Below are positions 1-4,490 of a stretch of DNA of 5,520 nucleotides, piece by piece. The translations under genes were made by a program, and so were the position numbers. Position 1 is the stretch's first letter. Every line of letters begins with the position of its first letter. The stretch is from an uncultured Planctomycetota bacterium (GTDB lineage: Bacteria; Planctomycetota; Planctomycetia; Pirellulales; UBA1268): positions 1-5,520 of the forward strand of contig CAJQGO010000246.1 in NCBI GenBank assembly GCA_905477565.1. The letters are read 5' to 3'. The notes under the pieces were generated by a model, which made no database searches, was not told where the DNA came from, and worked only from the letters and a program-made list of their open reading frames with translations.

Positions 1-533
1 TCTTTGTGCGTAAACATCGACTTTCTGGCAACATCAACAAGCTCCTCTTCCAAATCATAATAGGCATGGGCTGCGACATGGCGAATGGCCATGGCATTGG
101 ATATGCCGCCCAAATGTTCAGCCGGAACGCCTTGTTTGACTTGGGCATAGGTCTCTTGCGTCATGGTACAGATCCATGAACCCCAACTCTGTTCAAGGCG
201 GTTCATCCAGTGGGGAATCAACGCGGCGACACTGAACGGTCTGGGTGGATCAGCTATTTCCGCCAAATGCTCTAAGACCAAAATATTATAATCGCCGTAG
301 TCGGTTGTGCCGCCCGCTTTTTTACCAGGATGATAGTTTCTCTCGCCCCATCCAATGCCATGAGTTTGACCGCCCATCATTTCACCGGGCGACATGAATT
401 TCTCAATCGGTTTTTTGCCATAGGCCTCATAAATCTTTTGGGCGTCATACTCGTAATGACTTCCCAAACAAAGTGCATCCGCAACTACAGCGCCAAAAAA
501 CGCCCCTTTTATGGCCTCACTCTTTTTATTAAT
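1..533 (-). CDS. ADP-ribosylglycohydrolase-like protein, N-terminal part (runs off the window)
   Basis: 177 codons are open from 533 to the window edge, so the C-terminal part is missing. Seen: an N-terminal GAFFGAVVADALCLG segment (about residues 10-24) followed by a YEYD element, then HPGKKAGGTTDYGDY (about 68-82), and GGISNAMAIR (about 142-151). These match, in order, the opening helix, first metal-site region and a later loop of the DraG/ARH family (PF03747), which removes ADP-ribose from proteins or ADP-ribosyl conjugates using two metal ions. The usual TDD(T) metal motif is replaced by TDYGD, a pattern I associate with a divergent branch of the family, so activity is uncertain. No ATG, GTG or TTG start fits: the first ATG is about residue 47, inside the domain. 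An AUU at 533 lies 5 nt behind AAAGGGGGA. A TTG at 575 is the alternative but has no SD. It lies 144 nt downstream of ORF D on the same strand, so co-transcription is possible. Confidence 0.75.
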   Translation of the reverse strand, partial: MNKKSEAIKGAFFGAVVADALCLGSHYEYDAQKIYEAYGKKPIEKFMSPGEMMGGQTHGIGWGERNYHPGKKAGGTTDYGDYNILVLEHLAEIADPPRPFSVAALIPHWMNRLEQSWGSWICTMTQETYAQVKQGVPAEHLGGISNAMAIRHVAAHAYYDLEEELVDVARKSMFTHK

Positions 534-537
534 GCTT

Positions 538-546
538 TCCCCCTTT
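538..546 (-). promoter_or_regulatory. Strong Shine-Dalgarno site in front of an AUU codon
   Basis: On the minus strand AAAGGGGGA ends 4-5 nt before AUU-AAU-AAA at 533. It is the best SD-like sequence near the start of the ADP-ribosylglycohydrolase-like gene and is why I place the start at AUU rather than at the TTG further upstream. Either the gene uses a rare AUU start or an ATG has mutated. Confidence 0.55.
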
Positions 547-677
547 GGAGTAAAAACTTTCGGACATTCGGACAAAGTCTACAGCAAACGCCTACAGCGG
601 TTTAATCAGTTGCATGAGGGTTTGGACAAGTAGCAGGCCGACGACATCCTGAAGAAAATGCGCAGTCGAAAGCGTTT

Positions 678-872
678 TTACCTTGGTTTAGGTTTGTGTA
701 CCGTGATCTTACAACCAGGGTGATCCCCGTAATAATTTGGTGGCGTGGTTGGTGCATCTTCTAGAAAATCCTCCAGTCCGTCGTCTTGAGGATCATCGTC
801 TTGTGAATGGAAACCCAATTCGGCCAAGTGTTCCACAATCTCCTCTGGGGTCTCGTCTGCTTCGTTTGCCAT
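678..872 (-). CDS. ORF D: small acidic hypothetical protein with a PTTPPNYYG module
   Basis: 64 aa when started at the second of two adjacent ATGs (872; the first is at 875). The second is preferred because GGGGAGGA at 876-883 abuts the first ATG and leaves a spacer only for the second. I do not recognise the family. Seen: an acidic helix-like N-terminus (EADETPEEIVEHLAELGF), a QDDDPQDD stretch (about residues 24-31) resembling the MQDDPP starts of the upstream ORFs, LEDFLEDAPTTPPNYYGDHPGC (about 33-54), and a basic tail KITVHKPKPR. No signal peptide or membrane helix. The DAPTTPPN-YG module recurs at the end of ORF C just upstream, so C and D look like products of a local duplication. The start overlaps the stop of C, implying translational coupling. 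One cysteine. Function unknown. Confidence 0.6.
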   Translation of the reverse strand: MANEADETPEEIVEHLAELGFHSQDDDPQDDGLEDFLEDAPTTPPNYYGDHPGCKITVHKPKPR

Positions 873-967
873 CATTCCTCCCCGTACATATTTGGTGGTG
901 TGGTGGGTGCGTCGTCCAGCATGTCGGACAGATCGTCGTCATCAGGATCAGGTGGATCGTCTTGCAT
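872..967 (-). CDS. ORF C: 31-residue acidic peptide coupled to ORF D
   Basis: A 31-codon ORF starts at the ATG at 967 and stops with the TGA at 872-874, which overlaps the ATGATGG start of ORF D. It begins MQDDPPDPDDDD and ends SDMLDDAPTTPPNMYGEE. The first 17 nucleotides are identical to the starts of ORFs A and B, and its end matches the middle of ORF D. It lies only 6 nt after the stop of ORF B's second frame. No good SD is visible in front of it, so it may be translated by reinitiation after B. No recognised family, no membrane segment. The shared ends and the tight packing support it as real, but a peptide this short could also be only a leader that opens translation of D. Confidence 0.45.
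   Translation of the reverse strand: MQDDPPDPDDDDLSDMLDDAPTTPPNMYGEE
951..967. repeat. 17-bp exact repeat, copy at the start of ORF C
   Basis: Matches the ATG-proximal 17 bp of the two 26-bp repeats and encodes MQDDPP on the minus strand. A looser relative lies inside ORF D at about 782-803 (QDDDPQDD). Confidence 0.85.
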
Positions 968-973
968 GGGTGA

Positions 974-1218
974 TTACATCTTCCAAAGCCAAGGAAACCA
1001 AATGACTAACTGGGCCAACCCGAACAGGACAACAAAACCAAGAAACATCCAAAGTATCGGCCCGCCATTTCCAGAATCTCTGAAATACTCCGCTAATTCC
1101 TCTTCAGAGAGGCGCGAGACGTCCACCTCTTTAGGACGTTTATTCTTTGGATTCAGAAATTTAGTATGAAACTTTCTACCTTATGTTCCGGTTCGTCTTG
1201 TGGTGGATCGTCTTGCAT
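974..1218 (-). CDS. ORF B: small acidic-head, membrane-tail protein split by a -1 frameshift
   Basis: The first frame starts at the ATG at 1218, behind GGGGGAT with about 6 nt spacing, and reads MQDDPPQDEPEHKVESFILNF before UGA (1153-1155). The -1 frame overlaps it and continues without stop to TAA at 974-976. Joined at the AAATTTC heptamer (1156-1162) the product is 81 aa. It continues LNPKNKRPKEVDVSRL, an acidic SEEELAEYFRDSGNGG segment, and a hydrophobic helix (about residues 56-78, ending WFPWLWKM). The second frame has no ATG and no plausible start of its own near its beginning. ORF A next door has the same plan (MQDDPPQ head, basic middle, C-terminal membrane helix) in a single frame at 75 aa, which supports joining. 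The break could be programmed -1 frameshifting, a genuine indel making a pseudogene, or a sequencing error. No known family. Confidence 0.5.
1193..1218. repeat. 26-bp exact repeat, copy at the start of ORF B
   Basis: Identical over 26 bp to 1455-1480 at the start of ORF A. Read on the minus strand it begins with the ATG and encodes MQDDPPQD plus part of a codon. The 17 bp nearest the ATG also recur at 951-967 (ORF C). Identity stops immediately before the ATG, so the repeated unit coincides with the coding start rather than including a promoter or SD. Confidence 0.9.
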
Positions 1219-1252
1219 CGTCTATCCCCCGTTTACTCTTTCGGCATGGTTT

Positions 1253-1480
1253 TTACGTGAAGAGATAAGTCAACAGTGGGGCGAGCCATGGACAGAGCCA
1301 GAAGATCACTCGCCAGCCGATATAAAACGTTACAAATGCTGAGAAAAACTCAAGCAACCGCTCAACGACTTCCTTTTTCGTTTTCGGAATTTTGAGCAGG
1401 TTCTTGTATGAGCAACTTACGTAGACTGGTGCATTATCCAACACGGCATCGTCATCGTCTTGTGGTGGATCGTCTTGCAT
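1253..1480 (-). CDS. ORF A: small hypothetical protein with acidic head and C-terminal membrane helix
   Basis: 75 aa. Seen: acidic N-terminus MQDDPPQDDDDAVLDNAP, a lysine-rich middle (KNLLKIPKTKKEVVERLLEFF, about residues 27-47), and a hydrophobic, aromatic-rich end (about 48-75, with WRVIFWLCPWLAPLLTYLF) that should form one or two membrane passes. I do not recognise a family. The first 26 nucleotides are identical to the start of ORF B, and 17 of them are shared with ORF C. There is no SD before the ATG; TGATAAAC lies about 7 nt upstream and could be a -10 box for a leaderless message. A terminator-like hairpin ends about 30 nt upstream. It is first in a same-strand row with B, C and D. The C-terminal helix suggests an inner-membrane location with the acidic head in the cytoplasm; this is inference. 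Confidence 0.55.
   Translation of the reverse strand: MQDDPPQDDDDAVLDNAPVYVSCSYKNLLKIPKTKKEVVERLLEFFSAFVTFYIGWRVIFWLCPWLAPLLTYLFT
1455..1480. repeat. 26-bp exact repeat, copy at the start of ORF A
   Basis: Partner of 1193-1218. A 26-bp exact match 262 bp apart is far beyond chance in a window of this size. The repeat is internally iterated (GTCTTG occurs twice), in line with the repeated Gln-Asp-Asp codons on the minus strand. Confidence 0.9.
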
Positions 1481-1504
1481 AGGTGCAGTTTATCAGACTG
1501 CGCA

Positions 1505-1549
1505 TGAGAAAGCCCGCCCGCAGGGAAATGACGAAACCTACGGACGGGC
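1505..1549 (-). terminator. Terminator-like hairpin just upstream of ORF A
   Basis: Arms at 1512-1524 and 1537-1549 can pair over 13 bp on the minus-strand RNA (two are U-G pairs), with a 12-nt loop and a short U-rich tail (UUUCUC). On the plus strand the wobble positions become A-C mismatches and no T-run follows, so it works on the minus strand only. It lies about 30 nt before the ATG of ORF A, which leaves almost no room for a separate promoter. It could end an upstream transcript or act as an attenuator for the small-ORF row. Confidence 0.55.
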
Positions 1550-1662
1550 CAAGTTGCGTAGGGATATTACGAACGCAAAGCAGGCCGGTTCAGGACGCCG
1601 TAGGGCTAGCCAGAAGGCGCACAGACGGCCTGTAGAAGTTCACGTGGAAAAGATTGCGTCTA

Positions 1663-1827
1663 ATGCCAGAACATGCAGAAAGCGCAGCGGAGAAAATGCA
1701 CCCCTCCCCTGCTAAGGAGCACCCTGCACCGGTGCTTTCCTCACAGGACGCGGCAGCGTTGGAAATCATTGCAAATCAACAGGCATACATGGCTTCTTTC
1801 TGCTCAACGGAAGACCATGATATGTAG
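1663..1827 (+). CDS. Possible 54-residue hypothetical ORF
   Basis: Open frame of 54 codons from ATG at 1663 to TAG. The peptide begins MPEHAESAAEKMHPSPAKEH, is alanine-rich, and ends FCSTEDHDM. The composition looks protein-like, with no membrane segment or known motif. There is no good SD in front (only AAAAGA about 11 nt upstream). A longer overlapping frame at 1673-1879 has a much less protein-like composition. In a region with no other coding signal this may be a chance ORF or a remnant. Confidence 0.22.
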   Translation: MPEHAESAAEKMHPSPAKEHPAPVLSSQDAAALEIIANQQAYMASFCSTEDHDM

Positions 1828-1924
1828 TTTTCTTTTGTCCCCGCTTTATGCAACAAATGAAACGTTTACACTGCTGTAATGTTTTTGTATTTTTTATTTA
1901 ACGCCGGATTACAGGCTGTTCTCT

Positions 1925-2000
1925 GTTTCTTATGCGGGGGTGCCTACCCTTTCGGGACGTAGAGGTCGGAAGTTCGAATCTTCTCGCCCCGACTGATTGC
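1925..2000 (+). repeat. tRNA-like repeat, copy 1
   Basis: Aligns without gaps over 76 nt to 3538-3613 (57 identical, about 75%; the last 36 nt differ at only three positions). It contains a perfect tRNA T-arm: stem GGAAG (1968-1972), loop TTCGAAT, stem CTTCT (1980-1984). CGGGG (1935-1939) can pair with CCCCG (1987-1991) like a short acceptor stem, and a 5-bp hairpin with one bulge (1943-1947 with 1959-1964) lies between. No D-arm or normal 7-nt anticodon loop is present and CCA is absent, so it is not a working tRNA by these criteria. It could be an attachment-site remnant derived from a tRNA 3' end, a decayed tRNA, or a small tRNA-shaped RNA. Confidence 0.6.
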
Positions 2001-2023
2001 CGAAAACGCAGAAAGCCTATAGA

Positions 2024-2135
2024 AACTGCAAAACGCGTACCGATCAACCGTCGTGGTCGTGCAGTTCAGAACTTGGTTTGCTAACCATAACGGTGAAACT
2101 GAAAACGTTTCGCCGGTATCAAATCTTGGAGGTAC
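2024..2135 (+). ncRNA. Possible structured RNA or decayed class II tRNA-like segment
   Basis: Three perfect or near-perfect hairpins follow each other: 2024-2030 with 2060-2066 (7 bp), 2074-2078 with 2083-2087 (5 bp), and 2091-2099 with 2107-2115 (9 bp, one G-U). GTACC at 2037-2041 could instead pair with GGTAC at 2131-2135, framing about 99 nt. The order of a TTGCTAA-like loop, a long stem-loop and an ATCAAAT loop recalls a serine-type tRNA with a long variable arm. However, the anticodon and T stems do not close, so a functional tRNA is not supported. No convincing ORF covers it. Confidence 0.25.
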
Positions 2136-2143
2136 TACGACGG

Positions 2144-2500
2144 GACAGATGAAGCACGGTACCCTACCAACACCACATGAAACGGAAGGGTGCTACCTGA
2201 GAATGTGAGTCGACAGCAGGGTGGTCAAATCTTGTCAAAGTCCACAGCGAGGCTGCAGATATGATCCCTTCAAACGTGACGCCGCTATTGACGAACTGCA
2301 AACATTGCGGCAGGTCCGGATCATGAGAGTCCGTTGAGGTCCACCACAGAATGCGAGCGTGGGTCGCTCAGACTATGCAAACCGACGGGCACGCGAGGCA
2401 CTTATGTTTGTGAAAATGACAAGACAGCGCATCAGAAGCCGTGGAGGCATGATCTGCCGGCAGGCCTAAGAGGCACGTTCTTTACCAATAATTACCCGAT
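2144..2500. other. Gene-poor stretch with no supported feature
   Basis: About 350 bases without a credible gene. One plus-strand frame is open for about 40 codons (2217-2336), but it is bounded by stops, has no start codon with an SD, and matches nothing I recognise. A CTGCCGGCAG palindrome lies near 2455 with no T-run. Confidence 0.5.
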
Positions 2501-2507
2501 ATAATTC

Positions 2508-2711
2508 TTACTCGTTGGCGAGTTGAACGTTTTCGGCACACGGGCCTTTTTGCCCTTGAGCTTCGTTGAAAGAAACGCGTTGTCCTTCTCGAAGTTCGTT
2601 ATACGTTGTTCCCTCAACACTGTTGGAATGAAAGAACAAATCCTTGCCAGTGCCAACGTCAATAAACCCAAAACCTTTGTCAGTAAGTCGCTTTATAGTG
2701 CCTTCGGCCAT
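2508..2711 (-). CDS. Cold-shock domain protein (CspA family)
   Basis: 67 aa single-domain cold-shock protein, the usual length for the family. Both RNA-binding motifs are intact: RNP1 KGFGFI (residues 12-17) and RNP2 DLFFHS (24-29). The C-terminal strand GPCAENVQL matches the usual GPxAxNV pattern. These five-stranded OB-fold proteins bind single-stranded RNA or DNA in the cytoplasm and act as RNA chaperones, in the cold or constitutively. The start at MAEGTIK (2711) is chosen because AGGA lies 7 nt upstream (AGGAAACATA-ATG) and because family members begin here; an upstream ATG at 2792 would add 27 unrelated residues. The 5' leader within the gap to the next hairpin is about 100 nt and might carry temperature-dependent structure, but none is demonstrable. 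The gene stands alone, with gene-poor DNA downstream. Confidence 0.93.
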   Translation of the reverse strand: MAEGTIKRLTDKGFGFIDVGTGKDLFFHSNSVEGTTYNELREGQRVSFNEAQGQKGPCAENVQLANE

Positions 2712-2802
2712 TATGTTTCCTAAAAAGTTGAGCAGCATTCGCCTGAACGGAATTGTCCAATCCGAAACTCTGTAGAGATACTTTACCACCAAAACCGAGA
2801 TT

Positions 2803-2853
2803 TGGAATAAATAATTCTTACTTGTCGACTATTTCCCGGTCAACAAGTAAGAA
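2803..2853 (-). terminator. Hairpin with AU-rich tail downstream of the small membrane protein pair
   Basis: Perfect 11-bp arms at 2815-2825 and 2843-2853, extended inward by GAC/GTC after one mismatch. On the minus strand the hairpin is followed by AATTATTTATT, a weak U-rich tail. It lies about 65 nt after the stop of the 2920-3150 gene and before the cold-shock gene, the expected place for a terminator. The stem is AT-rich, so termination strength is doubtful. Confidence 0.4.
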
Positions 2854-2919
2854 ATCATGTCGAATCCTGTGCTCGCCACAGAGAGTAGAGGGTAGGTGCG
2901 ACGTATAAAATCACAGTCA

Positions 2920-3150
2920 TTATTCACTGGAAGAGACTACCTGGCTGGTCATATTCGGTTTCTTCGGAAAAATTGTATCGAACCATAACCCTGTCAGAGG
3001 CCCAATGCCGCCAGACGACGGTATTGGTGAAAAACAAATATAGAAAACAAAAACAAGGCAGAAAAGAAGTGCCGCCACGCCAAGAAAGGCAAGCATTAAG
3101 CCCACAGCGGCGGCAACCATCTTCGCCAAGTAGAAAACTTCGATTTCCAC
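2920..3150 (-). CDS. Small hypothetical membrane protein, GTG start
   Basis: 76 aa from a GTG at 3150 with a strong SD (AGGAGGG, about 7 nt spacing), which is the main support for it being a real gene. Seen: a short N-terminus MEIEVFYLAK, a long hydrophobic stretch at residues 11-40 (alanine, leucine, valine and phenylalanine rich) that could be one long or two short helices, a SPIPSSGGIGPLTGLW linker, and a polar tail FPKKPNMTSQVVSSSE. No known family recognised. It follows a 30-residue membrane ORF by 31 nt on the same strand, so the two probably form a bicistronic message ended by the hairpin at 2803-2853. A membrane-anchored regulatory or toxin-like role is possible but there is no evidence for either. 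Confidence 0.65.
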   Translation of the reverse strand: MEIEVFYLAKMVAAAVGLMLAFLGVAALLFCLVFVFYICFSPIPSSGGIGPLTGLWFDTIFPKKPNMTSQVVSSSE

Positions 3151-3181
3151 AATCTACCCTCCTACGATCCTGACAAGGCAG

Positions 3182-3274
3182 TCAAACGTCGGAACGCGGC
3201 GAGGAGAAATAGAAAACCAATATCGCCAACAAAGCGACCACTACCGCGAACCCCAAAAATAGATCAAGACTCAT
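3182..3274 (-). CDS. 30-residue single-helix membrane peptide
   Basis: ORF of 30 codons from ATG at 3274 to TGA. It reads MSLDLFLGFAVVVALLAI, continues LVFYFSSPRSDV, and is essentially one membrane helix (about residues 4-23) with a short positive then acidic tail. GAGAGG lies about 9 nt upstream. It precedes the 76-aa membrane protein gene by 31 nt. The frame is also open upstream of the ATG for about 22 codons (ending IEEITELIHLQIERLLL), but without an ATG, GTG or TTG, so a longer form with a lost or non-standard start cannot be excluded. Size and shape recall small accessory subunits of membrane complexes, but no partner is present here and no family is recognised. Confidence 0.45.
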   Translation of the reverse strand: MSLDLFLGFAVVVALLAILVFYFSSPRSDV

Positions 3275-3490
3275 TAGCAGCAGCCTCTCAATCTGAAGGT
3301 GTATCAGTTCGGTTATTTCCTCAATCCCATGGGATAAAGCCTAAACCGTACGATCCTGATGAGGCTACACGAGAACCAATCGCAGAACACAAGGCATTTT
3401 AGAGATAGCGTAAAATAGCGGTCTTCTTTCGCCGTTGTTTTGCCGACAAGTGATCGAAACGATCGATTTACACCACCTCAACGAAGCCGT
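3275..3490. other. Intergenic stretch between divergent gene groups
   Basis: No supported gene. It contains the inverted repeat GATCG-aaa-CGATC at 3452-3464, which could be an operator. A plus-strand frame is open from 3100 to 3402 and ends KPYDPDEATREP, then IAEHKAF, but it has no start codon and runs antisense to the better-supported membrane ORFs. Confidence 0.4.
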
Positions 3491-3589
3491 ATGATTTTGA
3501 AAACGCTTTGTCTTGCGGCAGTTTTGTGCTCTTGGTTGTTTCTTAGAGGCGAATGCGACTTCTTTCGGATGATAGAAGTCGGAAGTTGA
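3491..3589 (+). CDS. Possible truncated ORF with a signal-peptide-like start
   Basis: 32 codons. The first 18 residues (MILKTLCLAAVLCSWLFL) look like a signal peptide or lipoprotein leader: one lysine, a hydrophobic core, then RGEC. From 3538 onward the DNA belongs to the tRNA-like repeat, so the frame runs into non-coding sequence and stops at TGA within the T-loop. No SD is visible. This may be the start of a secreted-protein gene cut off by insertion of the repeat, or chance. Confidence 0.2.
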   Translation: MILKTLCLAAVLCSWLFLRGECDFFRMIEVGS

Positions 3590-3613
3590 AATCTTCTCGC
3601 CACGACTGATTGC
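3538..3613 (+). repeat. tRNA-like repeat, copy 2
   Basis: Ungapped partner of 1925-2000, offset 1613 bp, same orientation. It keeps the T-stem GGAAG/CTTCT, but the loop is TTGAAAT. Just before it is a perfect 7-bp hairpin, GACTTCT (3557-3563) with AGAAGTC (3574-3580). GGCGA (3548-3552) can pair with TCGCC (3597-3601). Thus both copies can form an outer stem, a middle hairpin and a T-arm, although the paired bases differ. The SDR gene begins about 90 nt downstream. Confidence 0.6.
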
Positions 3614-3701
3614 ACAAATAGCGAATAGCAGAAAATTTTACATACTTGAAGCTTTGTAGCAGACGATGCAGGCCACTACCTGTTTTAGCTTGGAGATGTT
3701 G

Positions 3702-4490
3702 ATGTCCGTTCTCGATCAATTCTTATTGACAGGTGAAATCGCTGTCATCACTGGTGCTGGTGGTGGCTTGGGAAGCGAACTCGCAAAAATTCTTGCATCC
3801 GCACAGGCCAGCGTCGTACTTGTGGACCAGAATTTAACATCAATACAAGACCTCGCTGAAAACCTTCGAAAGCAAGACCAGCAGGCAACTGCTTATGAAT
3901 GCGATGTAACTGATGCCGATGCAATTCACCAACTGATTGAAAAAATAGATAACGAACACGGTCGCCTCGATGTGCTGGTCAATAGTGCCGGGATTCTCGG
4001 TGCCGATGACCCTATGTTTGAAATTAAGGCAGCAGAATGGGACGCGGTCATGAACGTCAATCTAAAAGCAACTTGGCATGTGTCGACGTCTGTGGCTGAA
4101 TTTATGATTAAGAAGCAGACTGCTGGTCGCATTGTCAACATTTCATCATCTCTCGGTGGTCGATCCCAGCGAAAACGAATTCACTATGCAACTTCCAAAG
4201 CTGGAGTTGAACACCTGACACGAAACATGGCAATGGAGTTAGTGAAAACAAACATTCGTGTAAACTGCCTGGCACCCGGCTGGCTTGCGACACCAATGGT
4301 TCAAGACATTTTAAATGGTCCACAAGGAGCCCATTGGCGCAAGGCAATTCCAATGGGAAGAGCTGCTGATCCTGAGGAACTTACCGGGGCGCTCCTTCTG
4401 CTGGCATCGAAGGCTTCTAGCTACATGACAGGAAGTGTTCTACGAGTTGATGGTGGGTATGCATATCGAGGAATTGAATGTGACGAGTAG
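3702..4490 (+). CDS. Short-chain dehydrogenase/reductase (SDR), classical type
   Basis: 262 aa, the normal length for a classical SDR, complete. Seen: cofactor motif TGAGGGLG (residues 17-24); Asp42 at the end of the second strand (VLVDQN), which favours NAD(H) over NADP(H); CDVT (67-70); NSAG (94-97, usual NNAG); catalytic Asn about 120 in NVNLKATW; Ser149 in NISSSLGG; Tyr162 and Lys166 in YATSK; PGW (192-194); and a C-terminal MTGSVLRVDGGY. It should oxidise a hydroxyl or reduce a carbonyl in the cytoplasm. The MSVLDQFLLTGE opening resembles gluconate or deoxygluconate dehydrogenase-type SDRs, but substrate cannot be set from sequence. The start at 3702 is chosen because GGAG lies 6 nt upstream; ATGs at 3666 and 3696 have no such site and would add a non-family extension. 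It has no operon partner and converges with the minus-strand genes to its right. Confidence 0.93.
   Translation: MSVLDQFLLTGEIAVITGAGGGLGSELAKILASAQASVVLVDQNLTSIQDLAENLRKQDQQATAYECDVTDADAIHQLIEKIDNEHGRLDVLVNSAGILGADDPMFEIKAAEWDAVMNVNLKATWHVSTSVAEFMIKKQTAGRIVNISSSLGGRSQRKRIHYATSKAGVEHLTRNMAMELVKTNIRVNCLAPGWLATPMVQDILNGPQGAHWRKAIPMGRAADPEELTGALLLLASKASSYMTGSVLRVDGGYAYRGIECDE

Noticed and set aside
330..605. 91-codon plus-strand ORF
   Set aside because: Antisense to the conserved ADP-ribosylglycohydrolase-like domain; no SD and no recognisable motif.
807..1169. 120-codon plus-strand ORF (and 737-973)
   Set aside because: Antisense shadows of the minus-strand ORFs B, C and D; low-complexity Ser/Gly runs come from the Asp-rich codons on the other strand.
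1550..2500. Group II intron or degraded reverse transcriptase, considered because of the gene-poor structured region
   Set aside because: No domain V-like hairpin, no YADD motif in any frame, and no intron boundary sequence was found.
2501..2825. Near-identical 15-bp direct repeats (2501-2515 and 2811-2825) flanking the cold-shock gene, suggesting a cassette
   Set aside because: A 15-mer with one mismatch is expected by chance about once in a window of this size, and the sequence is AT-rich.
3162..3370. Repeated TACGATCCTGA element (3163 and 3350) encoding YDPD-K/E-A in an open plus-strand frame
   Set aside because: The match is at chance level for this window, the frame has no start codon, and it is antisense to a membrane ORF with a strong SD.
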